Below, one piece after another: positions 7,872-16,951 of a stretch of 64,000 nt of DNA. Numbering within the stretch: the first letter of the stretch is position 1; each line of letters begins with the position of its first letter. The DNA is from Lactiplantibacillus pingfangensis (GTDB lineage: Bacteria > Bacillota > Bacilli > Lactobacillales > Lactobacillaceae): assembly GCF_005404945.1 (NCBI RefSeq), contig NZ_BJDG01000009.1, positions 47,934 to 111,933 on the forward strand, written 5' to 3'. The notes under the pieces are model-generated. The model was given only the letters and a program-made list of their open reading frames with translations, was not told the DNA's origin and searched no databases. The position numbers were made by a program, and so were the translations under genes.

Positions 7872-9566
7872 ATGGTTAAAAGTAAAGCAATTATGATTGG
7901 TTCTGGGCTATCAAACATGGCTTCAGCGGTTTATTTAATTCAAGATGGTCACTGGGATGGTAAAGATATTACCTTCTATGGTGTTGATATGCACGGTGCC
8001 AATGATGGTGGGATTACCACTGATTTTACCAATGAATATTGGAACAAGAATCATCCAATGGAAAACACGACCGGGTATGTGGCTCGTGGTGGCCGGATGT
8101 TAAACTACCGGACTTATGTGGACTTAATGGATGTGTTGGACCGGATTCCATCAGTGACGGAACCAGGAATGACGGCAGCCGAAGATACTCGGGACTTCGA
8201 TTCGAAGCACCGGACCTTTGACAAAGCCCGCTTATTACAAGGTGGTAAAGGGATTCTTAATGCCAGCAAGATGGGCTTTAACAATAAAGACCGCGAATTA
8301 CTGACGAAGTTAATCTTGATGCCAGACAATGAAGAAGAAAAGCTCGACAACGTTTCAATCGCCGACTACTTCAAAGAAGATCCACACATGTTCCAGACAA
8401 ATTTCTGGTACATGTGGGAAACGACTTTCGCGTTCAGAACACAAAGCTCTGCACAAGAATTACGTCGTTACATGCATCAAATGATTTATGAATTCACACA
8501 AATTGAACATTTGGTTGGGGTTAACCGGACCCGTTACAACCAATTTGAAAGTATGATCGAACCATTGATCAAGTACTTACAAGGCCAAAATGTCACTTTC
8601 ATCGACAACAAGATTGTGGAAGACTGGAAGTTTAAAGACACGGCGATGCAAGACGAAATCACTGTAACTGGTTTGAAAGTTAAAGATGTTGATTCCGGTG
8701 AAGTTGAAGATGTTGAAGTTGACGATGACACTGCCGTTATCTTCACCAATGGTTCAATTACCGACTCTGCAACCATGGGTGATTACAACACACCAGCGCC
8801 AGAAAACATGGAATATGGGATTTCTGCCGCCCTTTGGAAGAAAGCAACTGAACGCTTCTATAACTTAGGGACGCCAGACAAATTCTTCAATGACCGGAGT
8901 GCTAGTGAATGGGTCAGCTTCACGTTAACGACTAAGGACCATCTGTTCTTAAACGAAATCGTGCGGATTACGACTCAGGAACCTGGGAACGCGTTGAACT
9001 CCTTCTTATCAACGACGCCAATCACGCCATTGAATCAAAAGGATATTAACATGTCGATCGTGGTTCATCATCAACCACACTTTACCACCCAAAATCCTAA
9101 TGAAACCGTCCTTTGGGGCTACTTCCTCTATCCACGGCGTCAAGGTGAGTTCGTTCACAAGCCATACATTAAGATGACTGGTAAGGAAATGGCACAAGAA
9201 TTAATTGGTCAACTCTCCAAGGTTGATCCTGGTCCTGGCAACATCAAGGATAAGGAAAAGGAAATCATGGACAGCATCATCAATAATATTCCAGTTTACA
9301 TGCCATATGCTTCAGCATTATTCAACAACCGTGCCAAGACTGACCGGCCAGAAGTATTGCCAAAGCATTCAACTAACTTAGCCTTCACTGGTGAATTTGC
9401 AGAACAACCTTATCAAATGATCTTCACGGAACAAAGTGCGGTTCGTTCTGGTGAAATTGCTGCTTATCACTTTGCTGGGGTTCCAATGGAGAACTTGGTC
9501 AAGACACCACGTTACGACAAGGATCCTAAGACCTTGATGAAAGCTACTAAGAAGTTATTTGATTAA
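7872..9566 (+). CDS. ohyA: Oleate hydratase (myosin-cross-reactive antigen family)
   Basis: A 564-residue FAD-dependent hydratase that adds water to the cis-9 double bond of oleic or linoleic acid, giving 10-hydroxy fatty acids; it detoxifies unsaturated fatty acids at the membrane. The nucleotide-binding start AIMIGSGLSNMASAVYLIQDG has the GxGxxxxxxA pattern of this family. Characteristic segments include GVDMHGANDGG, the aromatic run FWYMWETTFAFR and FTGEFAEQP near the end. Length is normal (about 560-590). ATG 7872 is chosen over TTG 7857, which lies inside the GGGGG ribosome binding site. Monocistronic and probably repressed by CcpA. Confidence 0.95.
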   Translation: MVKSKAIMIGSGLSNMASAVYLIQDGHWDGKDITFYGVDMHGANDGGITTDFTNEYWNKNHPMENTTGYVARGGRMLNYRTYVDLMDVLDRIPSVTEPGMTAAEDTRDFDSKHRTFDKARLLQGGKGILNASKMGFNNKDRELLTKLILMPDNEEEKLDNVSIADYFKEDPHMFQTNFWYMWETTFAFRTQSSAQELRRYMHQMIYEFTQIEHLVGVNRTRYNQFESMIEPLIKYLQGQNVTFIDNKIVEDWKFKDTAMQDEITVTGLKVKDVDSGEVEDVEVDDDTAVIFTNGSITDSATMGDYNTPAPENMEYGISAALWKKATERFYNLGTPDKFFNDRSASEWVSFTLTTKDHLFLNEIVRITTQEPGNALNSFLSTTPITPLNQKDINMSIVVHHQPHFTTQNPNETVLWGYFLYPRRQGEFVHKPYIKMTGKEMAQELIGQLSKVDPGPGNIKDKEKEIMDSIINNIPVYMPYASALFNNRAKTDRPEVLPKHSTNLAFTGEFAEQPYQMIFTEQSAVRSGEIAAYHFAGVPMENLVKTPRYDKDPKTLMKATKKLFD

Positions 9567-9576
9567 AATTTAAGTT

Positions 9577-9619
9577 AAAAAAAGCGATCTCGTTGTCAAA
9601 AACGAGGTCGTTTTTTCTT
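9577..9619. terminator. Bidirectional terminator between ohyA and the secreted protein gene
   Basis: AGCGATCTCGTT and AACGAGGTCGTT form the stem, with an A7 run before and a T6 run after. Confidence 0.85.
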
Positions 9620-9646
9620 ATGCCGATCATGAGTTAAATCAATCGT

Positions 9647-10522
9647 TTATTTAGCCGTTTTGAGATTGGCGGTGCTAGTCCAACCCGTGCCGGTTAACAA
9701 AACGTATTCGTGCGCGGTCGCTTTAGCGCTAGTTTTGGCGTAGAAGGCTTTGGTTGCCCGATAAGCTGTCCCAGTTTTTAGCGTCCCAGCCTTTGTTAGA
9801 CTGACAGTTGGCCGGTCTGCGGCGAAGGCTGCGCGGTAATAAGGGGTTGTCTTAGTTGGTGTATAGGCTTTCTTGGCTGGAGTTGTGCGTTTGGTGAGTA
9901 ACAACCAAGTTGCTTTAGTTGGCACGATTTTTTCGGTAGTCTTTTTAGCGGTGTGTTTAGTCTTGGCGCTGTCTTTTTTGGTAACCTTTTTAGGCGTTAC
10001 TTTCTGGCTGACCTTTTTTGCGGTCGCTTGCTTGGGCGTAGCCTTGACGGTGACTTTTTGCGGTGTTGTCTTTTTGACAGATTCCTTGGTGGCAACAGTG
10101 GCTTTAGGCGCAAGGTAAGCACCTTTGGTCAGGCTAGCCGCTTTGACCCAGCCGACGAGCGTGCCATGACTAGTTTTAAGCAAGACATACGTGGTTGATT
10201 TGGCGTCTTTTTTACCGGTTGAGAGGTCAACCGTCTTAGTGGTACTGTAAGTCGTTTTAGTTGCGACAGTTTTAGTTGTTGGCGTTAAGGTTGCGACTGA
10301 TTTATCTGCGGCAAAAGCAATCTGATACACTGGGACGCCAGTTCTTGCAGCGTGATAGGTCGTTTTAGCGACGGTCGTGGCGGCCACTAAGGTCTCAGTA
10401 GTTGACGGAGCGGTCTTAGTTGTGGCGGCGTTTGCCAGCAAAGTCGCGGCAGGCGCTAATGGCGTCACGGCAATGGGTAAAGCTAAAGCAACGGTTGCGA
10501 GTAATGTTTTGATTTTTTTCAT
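9647..10522 (-). CDS. Secreted Lys/Thr-rich protein with two SH3-like repeats
   Basis: A 291-residue exported protein. Residues 1 to about 32 are a signal peptide (MKKIKTLLATVALALPIAV...) ending with the ANA|A cleavage site. Two related modules follow, at about 50-130 and 215-288, each with an AFAAD motif, a Thr-rich stretch, YVLL and a GW/GWT turn, resembling bacterial SH3/GW cell-wall-binding modules. They are joined by a very basic low-complexity linker (about 135-205) made of TPKK/VTKK-like units. No LPXTG motif or membrane anchor is present, so it is probably secreted or bound to wall polymers by charge. Start ATG has GGGGGA upstream. Function unknown. Confidence 0.75.
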   Translation of the reverse strand: MKKIKTLLATVALALPIAVTPLAPAATLLANAATTKTAPSTTETLVAATTVAKTTYHAARTGVPVYQIAFAADKSVATLTPTTKTVATKTTYSTTKTVDLSTGKKDAKSTTYVLLKTSHGTLVGWVKAASLTKGAYLAPKATVATKESVKKTTPQKVTVKATPKQATAKKVSQKVTPKKVTKKDSAKTKHTAKKTTEKIVPTKATWLLLTKRTTPAKKAYTPTKTTPYYRAAFAADRPTVSLTKAGTLKTGTAYRATKAFYAKTSAKATAHEYVLLTGTGWTSTANLKTAK

Positions 10523-10821
10523 ATCTAGAATCCCCCTTAACTAACACTTTCATTGATACAGGGATAGTCTAGTACCTTAATTATATTTTTACAATATTGT
10601 GACATGTAATTGTTTTGAAATATTACGTTAGCGTAGTTATTATAATTAACAGGCTTATCGCGACTTTTGAAGTTGTCATTTCGAGAAAAGTGTGAAGGCT
10701 TAAAATTCCCACTGATTACAGCATTAGACTGGCTATAAAACTATTTTTGAGTGGTCTTAATTAGAACTGGCGCGTGAGTATGCTATGCTAGAAAGAGTTT
10801 TTTGAAAGGGGGGGCGTATGT

Positions 10822-12339
10822 ATGTCCACGATGACAACTTTAATTACACCGGCGGAAAATCGGTTCTTCCGGTTAAGTGAACAAGCCCGCCGTGCAACTT
10901 CGCTCCAACAAATTAGTGGGTTATTACGCGAACACGTTACGGTTAAAGCTGACAGTCCATTTTTGAGAGACACCGTTCGTAATCTCATTGTGCACGATCA
11001 TGCTGCCTGGTTAACTGCCTGCAGTCATGAATGGCAATTATTAGCGAGTTTACCTTACGTGGTTAATCCCAATGATAATCGGCAGCAGTGGCAGCATTGT
11101 GAGCTCTGTCATAAGCCAGTACGCTATGAATATCACGTTCAAAATAAGCATGATCAACGTGAATTGATTGTTGGTTCTGAATGCGTTAAAAAGTTCATGA
11201 ATGCCGAGACACGTTATTTGATGGTAATCACCACGGAAGATAACTTTTATGCCGTCGCCCAATATCAGACGTTGACGGCACAAGTGCCGTCAGTGCCAAC
11301 GATCATGTTCAAACAGCCCTGGCTGCCACAATTACCGGCAACGCATCAAGCCCAAGCGCGGGCTGTCCGTCGCGAAACGAGTCAAACGGTCACAACTTAC
11401 TTAAAGCGACGCAGCAAAACGTTACCACTGAAAGCTTTGAAACCAACGTTAAAAAGCTATACCGATTTAGTACAGCTTGAGACTGAGACGATTGCCGCAC
11501 AACAATTGGCTCAGCAACAAAAGGACGCTAGTGTGCAACAACAAGCGCGCGTAACCGCCGAAAAAGTCGCGGCGGCGGATGAACAAGACTTGCGCCAAAG
11601 TCAGGCCTATCGCCAGTATTTGCGCCAATTAGCGGGGATTCTGGTCAGGCGACCAACGCGTTCAGTTGCAAAACAGTTATTTGACGGCTTAAAAACGCTC
11701 AAGTTAAAACGACCATTAGTGAATTCGTATCAGTTTGGGCTGATGGTGACGGAATATACGCAGACTGGACAAGTTCAAGTGCGACGATTGGCGATGTTAG
11801 ATCGGCAGTTTGTCACTGATTTAAATCAAGTGACCCAACAGCTCGACCAGCGGCAAACGACTCGTTTTTATGATGATGTCTATAATATCTGCTGGGGCTG
11901 GGAGTATCACCGTGAGACCGATCAACTGGCCGATTGGCAGCGGTTGTTAGGGACGCGATGGGCGACCAAATTATCACTGAAATGGTTCCAACAAGCGGCG
12001 CAATTGACCACGGTTGCTGAGATTCGAGGCTGGTTGGGATCACAGCCCGAATCACCGCTAACGCGGCAGTTGAACCAGCGCTTGGCGGCACAGCCACAAT
12101 TAACTGGCATTGCCCGAACTCAGCTCAAACGTTCCGAGTTACGTGAATTTTGTCGGCGCGAATTAACCGCCAGTGAGGATCTCACGGCCTTTGTGCAACG
12201 TTTCCAGACGACTTATCAGCTCTCGGAATCAAAGCAAGCACAGACGGCTGAAACCTTGGCTTATTACTATATTGCCAAACATAGTGTGGGGGATCATCAG
12301 GCTGCATTGGCACAACTAAAGATGCTGCTGACCGATTAG
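10822..12339 (+). CDS. Uncharacterised protein with CxxC...C zinc-like motif and coiled coil
   Basis: A 505-residue cytoplasmic protein that I do not recognise. Cys93 and Cys96 (CELCHKP) and Cys121 (GSECVKKF), with nearby histidines, could bind one zinc ion. Residues about 220-265 are rich in Q, A and E and likely form a coiled coil (ETETIAAQQLAQQQ). The C-terminal half is rich in Q, R and W with repeated short helices. No signal or membrane segment. The start follows GAAAGGGGGGG. It stands alone between the promoter region of the secreted protein and a terminator. A nucleic-acid role is possible from the zinc motif and basic composition, but that is speculation. Confidence 0.7.
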   Translation: MSTMTTLITPAENRFFRLSEQARRATSLQQISGLLREHVTVKADSPFLRDTVRNLIVHDHAAWLTACSHEWQLLASLPYVVNPNDNRQQWQHCELCHKPVRYEYHVQNKHDQRELIVGSECVKKFMNAETRYLMVITTEDNFYAVAQYQTLTAQVPSVPTIMFKQPWLPQLPATHQAQARAVRRETSQTVTTYLKRRSKTLPLKALKPTLKSYTDLVQLETETIAAQQLAQQQKDASVQQQARVTAEKVAAADEQDLRQSQAYRQYLRQLAGILVRRPTRSVAKQLFDGLKTLKLKRPLVNSYQFGLMVTEYTQTGQVQVRRLAMLDRQFVTDLNQVTQQLDQRQTTRFYDDVYNICWGWEYHRETDQLADWQRLLGTRWATKLSLKWFQQAAQLTTVAEIRGWLGSQPESPLTRQLNQRLAAQPQLTGIARTQLKRSELREFCRRELTASEDLTAFVQRFQTTYQLSESKQAQTAETLAYYYIAKHSVGDHQAALAQLKMLLTD

Positions 12340-12388
12340 TCGTAGCTTGAATGGTACCCGGCCAGTTGTTTAGTTAACATCGCACACA

Positions 12389-12432
12389 AAAAAAATGATG
12401 CTAGCACATGTGTGTGCTGGCATCATTTTAAA
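12389..12432. terminator. Terminator of the PTS EIIB gene, also facing the 10822 gene
   Basis: AAATGATGCTAGCACA and TGTGCTGGCATCATTT form a long stem. On the minus strand it is followed by eight T, on the plus strand only by TTTT, so it mainly ends the minus-strand unit. Confidence 0.8.
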
Positions 12433-12516
12433 ATTATCGTAATAATCGAGCCAACGGTAGGGTCGGCCTGACAGCTCATCGAAAATTAACCCAACGATTG
12501 TTTCACGTGAAACAGG

Positions 12517-12840
12517 CTATTTTTCCAATAATTGCTTAGCTGTATTCAAGACATTGACGCCATTCATGGTGCCATAATCGTGCATATTAATGACGGCCAT
12601 CGGAATCCCAGCTTCATCAGCTATGACTTGTGCTTTATCGGCGATATAACGAATTTGTGGGCCGAGAAGCAAGACATCGGGACAAGCTTCCCCAGTCAGT
12701 CGATCATGAATCTCGGCAGCCCCGGTCGCGAAGATTTGATAATCCTCATTGTTAGCTTTAGCCGCTGCTTTCATTTTGGTCACTAGCAGGGAAGTGGACA
12801 TGCCACCGGCACACGCCAGCATAATTATTTTTTTAGTCAT
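12517..12840 (-). CDS. PTS lactose/cellobiose-family EIIB component
   Basis: A 107-residue phosphocarrier. The start MTKKIIMLACAGGMSTS places the phosphorylated Cys10 at the end of the first strand, as in cellobiose-specific EIIB proteins. It accepts phosphate from EIIA and passes it to the sugar bound by EIIC. It lies 169 bases downstream of the EIIC gene with a hairpin between them, so it may be transcribed at a different level or from its own promoter. No EIIA gene is seen here; it must come from elsewhere in the genome. Confidence 0.9.
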   Translation of the reverse strand: MTKKIIMLACAGGMSTSLLVTKMKAAAKANNEDYQIFATGAAEIHDRLTGEACPDVLLLGPQIRYIADKAQVIADEAGIPMAVINMHDYGTMNGVNVLNTAKQLLEK

Positions 12841-12921
12841 CGCAAAAACCTCTCATTTCGCTTATTCGATAAGTAACGGTAGCATAGTTTCCGCGAAATA
12901 GAAAGCCGGAACAATTAGATG

Positions 12922-12974
12922 AGACAGAAAAGCCGCCCAACAACTGTGATCGTTGTCGGACGGCTTTTTAGAAG
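12922..12974. terminator. Hairpin between EIIC and EIIB genes
   Basis: AAAAGCCGCCCAACAAC pairs with GTTGTCGGACGGCTTTTT. On the minus strand the T-run is short (TTTT), so it may be a leaky terminator or mRNA-stabilising hairpin inside the PTS unit. Confidence 0.65.
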
Positions 12975-13009
12975 TTATTTGTTATCAAGTATTCAGTATT
13001 ACCGAAATA

Positions 13010-14479
13010 TTATTTAGCAGCTTCGGCATTACCAGCAGCTTCAGCAACTTCTTTGTCATGTTCTTGTTTCGTCAAGACAGCATCGTACTTCTTAGCAAAT
13101 GGGAAGTAGATTCCGACTGACATTAACAAGGTAATGGTTTGCCAGATGGCCATCTTCCAACCACCGATTAAGAAACCGGAGATAATGGCTGGAGTTGTCC
13201 ATGGCGCGGCGAATCCGTTCAGCGGTGGCACAATTCCGAAGCGGATGACCAAGTAAGTTGATGCCGCGACGATAACTGGTGTCAAGAAGAATGGAATTGC
13301 CAAGAATGGGTTCATAACGATTGGTAACCCAAACAGGAATGGTTCGTTAATGTTGAATAAAGCTGGAACTAATTCAATTTTACCAATGGTCTTAAATTGA
13401 ACAGAGTGGGCTGCGACTAAAGTAAAGACAACCAACCCTAAGGTAATCCCGGAACCAGTTAAGTTAATAAAGTTATTGTAGAATTCGTTAGTAACGACAT
13501 GGGCGCCTTGCCCGATAGTCAATTTACCAGCTTTATATAAAGCGGCGTTATCAAAGGTGTTAGGAATTAAAATCCCACTTGTAATACCACCCATGATTAA
13601 GCCACCATGAACCCCAAAGAACCAGAAGAATGGGACTAAGAAGGCGATGATGATGGCGCCACCAAATGAATCAGATAAGCCTTGAAGTGGTGTTTGTAGT
13701 AATTTATAAATTAATTGCAAAACATCAGTATTACCAAAGGCACTGAAGGCCGCGTAGATTAACAGTGAGACAATCAAGATAACGCCAGCAGGAATCATGG
13801 CTGTAAATTGGTTTGCAACACTTGATGGTACTTGTTCAGGTAAGGTAATCTTCCAACCTTTACGAATCATTGCGGAGTAAGCCCAACCAACTAAAATCCC
13901 ACAAATGATGGCGGCAATCATCCCTTGGCCACCAAGCCAAGTAATGTTAATGACGCCAGTAACTGGGGCAGTCAAGAAACCTTGTAAAGCGTGTGGCAAT
14001 TTGTCGATGTTCGCTTGAACCGCGGCACCAGACATCACTGTGCTACCAGCGGCATTCGTAATCCCAGTACCAGCTTTACCCATTGCGGCAACTAATGGGT
14101 TAGCGATGTTTAAGGATTGGAGAATTAAGAATGCGGCCATAGAAGTTAAGCCAGCAGGCAATGCTTCATAGCCTTCATTACGAACATAAACATAAGCAAT
14201 CCCGATAGAAGCCCAAAGTGCCATAATCCCGAAAGTTGCGGTATAGGCTTGGTTAAAGAACGCTGACCAGCCAGAAGCTTTCATCGCGGCTGCGACGGCA
14301 GGAATTGGCACGTTCGATAAGATTAAGAAAACTGATCCAATAATGATAAATGGTAAGGCATAAACCATCCCATCTTGTAACGCTTTAACCGGTTTGGTGT
14401 TAACGAACTTCATGACCGGTGGCAAAATTTTGTTGTTAATGAAATTACTAAATGCGCTATTACTTTGCGTATCATCCAT
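13010..14479 (-). CDS. PTS cellobiose-family EIIC permease
   Basis: A 489-residue membrane protein of the lactose/cellobiose (Lac) EIIC family with about ten hydrophobic segments. Family hallmarks seen are DGMVYALPFIIIGSVFLIL near residue 35, FFWFFGVHGGLIMGGI in the middle and the loop LFNINEPFLFGLPIVMNP that binds the sugar. It imports a beta-glucoside with phosphorylation by EIIB. Its ATG overlaps the stop of the GH1 gene by one base (TAATG), so the two are translationally coupled. Confidence 0.93.
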   Translation of the reverse strand: MDDTQSNSAFSNFINNKILPPVMKFVNTKPVKALQDGMVYALPFIIIGSVFLILSNVPIPAVAAAMKASGWSAFFNQAYTATFGIMALWASIGIAYVYVRNEGYEALPAGLTSMAAFLILQSLNIANPLVAAMGKAGTGITNAAGSTVMSGAAVQANIDKLPHALQGFLTAPVTGVINITWLGGQGMIAAIICGILVGWAYSAMIRKGWKITLPEQVPSSVANQFTAMIPAGVILIVSLLIYAAFSAFGNTDVLQLIYKLLQTPLQGLSDSFGGAIIIAFLVPFFWFFGVHGGLIMGGITSGILIPNTFDNAALYKAGKLTIGQGAHVVTNEFYNNFINLTGSGITLGLVVFTLVAAHSVQFKTIGKIELVPALFNINEPFLFGLPIVMNPFLAIPFFLTPVIVAASTYLVIRFGIVPPLNGFAAPWTTPAIISGFLIGGWKMAIWQTITLLMSVGIYFPFAKKYDAVLTKQEHDKEVAEAAGNAEAAK

Positions 14480-15861
14480 TACAATTCATCTCCATTTTTT
14501 TCTAGTAGTGCTTGTAACCAATAGAAGGACTTTTTAGGCACGCGCTTCATGTCTTTCAAATCGTGGTTACTGCGGTTGACATAAACGACCCCGTAACGTT
14601 TTTCAATGTCGGCATGTGAGCTTGGAATGTCAATTAATCCCCAGCCAAGGTAACCTAAAACCTTAGCACCGTCGATAAACATGGCATCCTTCATTGCTTT
14701 GATATGTTCGGCATGATACTTAATCCGTAGATCATCTTCAATCATATGTTGGCCGTCCCAATGTTCACTGATCCCAACGCCATTTTCGATTGGGAAAACG
14801 GGAACTTGGTAACGATTGTACAAGTCAGTGATTAAAGTTCGAAACCCTAATGGATCAATGGTCCAATCCCATTCATTACTGTCTAGGAAACGATTAGCTT
14901 CCATGGCGTAATTTAAATAGCGGTTGGGCGCTGTCCCTGCTGGAATCTTATCGGCATTGATCGTCGTTGTTCGATAATAGCTAAATGAAATAAAGTCAGC
15001 GTGCATCTTGGCGAGAATTTCGTTATCGCCAGGTTGTAAGTCGTAGTCAATATCATGATTCTTGATATATGTTAGGACTTCGTGGTCATAGTGACCGTAG
15101 ACGAACGCTTCGTTCAAATTTTGATTAGAAAATTGATCAAGTTGGCGAGCAGCAAAGACATCATTAGGTTTAGCGGTTGCCGGATAAACCGGTGTATCCG
15201 CTAACATTCCACCGAATTGCACATCATCATAATGGTCGTGAACATACGCATCTAATTGTGCATGTGCGAGCATCGTGTGATGAAAAATCGTATACATATC
15301 GTTGAGGGAACGATCACCCTTGGTATAGCCAGAAATGTTAAACACTTCATCACTGAAGTAAAGATTGTGTTCGTTGAACGTAATCCAATATTTGACACGA
15401 TCAGCGAAGTGGTCGATGACCTTCTCACCAAAGCGGACAAAGGCGTCAACAGTGTGGCGCGACATGAATCCGTTTTCTTTTTGTGCCAAAGCTAATGGCA
15501 TATCAAAGTGATACAAACAGATCATTGGGGTAATCCCGCGTTTGAGCATGGCGTCGATAAGGCGGTCATAGAAAGCCAAGCCGGCCTCATTGAAGGCACC
15601 GTCACCATCGGGAACCACGCGTGACCAAGAAACTTGAATCCGATACATCGTCATGTGCATTGATTTCATTAAATCCAAATCCTCATCATAACGATGATAC
15701 TCATCAATGGCATCGTGCCAATCCGAAGTTTTGTCGGTCGCTGGACGGACATCATAAACGGATAACCCTTTACCATCAACATTCCAAGCACCCTCGGTTT
15801 GCATACTTGAAACTGAGTTACCCCAAAAGAAATCTTTGGGCATTTTACGTAGAACTGACAT
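14479..15861 (-). CDS. 6-phospho-beta-glucosidase (GH1)
   Basis: A 460-residue cytoplasmic glycosidase that releases glucose-6-phosphate from PTS-imported beta-glucosides. It begins MPKDFFWGNSVSSMQTEGAW, the GH1 opening; the acid/base Glu lies in YWITFNEHNLYF and the nucleophile Glu in PVFPIENGVGISE. The end VNRSNHDLKDMKRVPKKSFYW resembles the fragment at the left edge of the window. Start ATG 15861 is used because GGAGGAG precedes it directly; the frame runs on to 15873. First gene of the PTS operon, under two cre-like sites. Confidence 0.93.
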   Translation of the reverse strand: MSVLRKMPKDFFWGNSVSSMQTEGAWNVDGKGLSVYDVRPATDKTSDWHDAIDEYHRYDEDLDLMKSMHMTMYRIQVSWSRVVPDGDGAFNEAGLAFYDRLIDAMLKRGITPMICLYHFDMPLALAQKENGFMSRHTVDAFVRFGEKVIDHFADRVKYWITFNEHNLYFSDEVFNISGYTKGDRSLNDMYTIFHHTMLAHAQLDAYVHDHYDDVQFGGMLADTPVYPATAKPNDVFAARQLDQFSNQNLNEAFVYGHYDHEVLTYIKNHDIDYDLQPGDNEILAKMHADFISFSYYRTTTINADKIPAGTAPNRYLNYAMEANRFLDSNEWDWTIDPLGFRTLITDLYNRYQVPVFPIENGVGISEHWDGQHMIEDDLRIKYHAEHIKAMKDAMFIDGAKVLGYLGWGLIDIPSSHADIEKRYGVVYVNRSNHDLKDMKRVPKKSFYWLQALLEKNGDEL

Positions 15862-15886
15862 AGTCTCCTCCAATCTGAAATCTAAC

Positions 15887-15901
15887 AGGAAGCGCTTTCC
15901 T
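15887..15901. promoter_or_regulatory. cre-like site downstream of the GH1-PTS promoter
   Basis: AGGAAGCGCTTTCCT, a near-perfect palindrome around GCGC, is placed between the -10 and the start codon, where CcpA would block transcription. Confidence 0.6.
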
Positions 15902-15912
15902 TAACATTGGAT

Positions 15913-15941
15913 AGTATAGACTGAATTGGTATTAAAAACAA
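15913..15941 (-). promoter_or_regulatory. Promoter of the GH1-PTS operon
   Basis: On the minus strand TTGTTT (15936-15941), 17-base spacer, TATACT (15913-15918). Confidence 0.6.
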
Positions 15942-15985
15942 TCCTTTTATTGATATTTGTATAGTCTTTTATAAACAAAGTTATA

Positions 15986-15999
15986 TGTAATCGCTTTCA
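15986..15999. promoter_or_regulatory. Consensus cre site upstream of the GH1-PTS promoter
   Basis: TGTAATCGCTTTCA fits the cre consensus fully; about 45 bases upstream of the -35. Confidence 0.7.
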
Positions 16000-16047
16000 A
16001 TGCTAATTAATTAGTATTCTATCAGCATAAAAATTTTTAAGACTCGT

Positions 16048-16081
16048 CAAAAAAGCGTGCCGACGATTGGGGTCGACACGC
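16048..16081 (-). terminator. Terminator of the ECF transporter operon
   Basis: GCGTGCCGAC and GTCGACACGC pair; on the minus strand six T follow. Confidence 0.8.
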
Positions 16082-16114
16082 GAGCTAGTGAGTTTAGCTG
16101 TAGTGGTGTAGGAC

Positions 16115-16951
16115 TTATTTGAACGGATTCCAGAACCGGCCACCGTTTACATGAAAGAGGGCAATGCCGATAACGATGAGCACTGCGACAACCAATAACG
16201 TGAGGTAATCAGCTGCTTTAAATTTTTGAGCCATATACCAACTGCGGTGTTTACCTTTACCGAAGCGGCGCAATTCCATGGCCTGACTGATGATTTCAAT
16301 GCGATCCAAACTCGAAAAAATCAATGGCAATAAAATCTGAATCCCGCCACGTACCCGGGTCATAAATTTGGCCTTCTTAGAAATTTCAAAGCCCCGCGCT
16401 TGTTGCGCTAGACTGATTGTGCGGTAATCGCTTTGAACATCTGGAATATAACGTAGCGCAATCGCGACCGAGTAACTGACCCGATAGGAGAGCCCGATTT
16501 TATTCAAACTGGCGGCAAATTCACTTGGATTAGTCGTCATCAGAAAGATTAACGCCAAGGGAACCGCAAACGTATATTTCAATAGCAAGTTGAACTCGTA
16601 AAATAATTGTTCAGTCGTCAAATTAAAATAATGCTGGTTACTGCCGAGAAGTAAATGCTCGGTACCGTAAATTGAGACGCCGTAATGGGGGGCGAAGACG
16701 TAGACCATGACGAGGTTCAAAACGGAAAAGCCGACAATGACACTGACCACAAACGAAATTTCACGATAGCGAATTTTTGAAAAGTGAAAAATGACTAAGG
16801 AAAACAACATGATGCCGATTAAATAGCGCGTGTCATAAGTCATCATCCCAATAATGGATAGGCCAATAAAGCTGAGTAGTTTAGTACTGCCACTCAAGCG
16901 ATTTAAGAAAGTTTTGCGATCGGCATAGCCAATTAAAAGTTGATGTTGCAT
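16115..16951 (-). CDS. ECF transporter transmembrane (T) component
   Basis: A 278-residue membrane protein, EcfT family. The coupling helices contain the two Ala-Arg-Gly-like signatures: QQARGFEISKKAK and the later AMELRRFGKGK, which transmit ATPase movement to the S component. About five membrane segments are visible. Its start overlaps the stop of the ATPase gene by one base. As the operon has its own S, ATPase and T genes, this is a dedicated (group I) ECF transporter rather than one using the shared housekeeping EcfAAT module. Confidence 0.9.
   Translation of the reverse strand: MQHQLLIGYADRKTFLNRLSGSTKLLSFIGLSIIGMMTYDTRYLIGIMLFSLVIFHFSKIRYREISFVVSVIVGFSVLNLVMVYVFAPHYGVSIYGTEHLLLGSNQHYFNLTTEQLFYEFNLLLKYTFAVPLALIFLMTTNPSEFAASLNKIGLSYRVSYSVAIALRYIPDVQSDYRTISLAQQARGFEISKKAKFMTRVRGGIQILLPLIFSSLDRIEIISQAMELRRFGKGKHRSWYMAQKFKAADYLTLLVVAVLIVIGIALFHVNGGRFWNPFK

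Noticed and set aside
9873..10198. Two plus-strand ORFs opposite the secreted Lys/Thr-rich protein
   Set aside because: Hydrophobic runs are the complement of Lys/Thr codons; no start signals.
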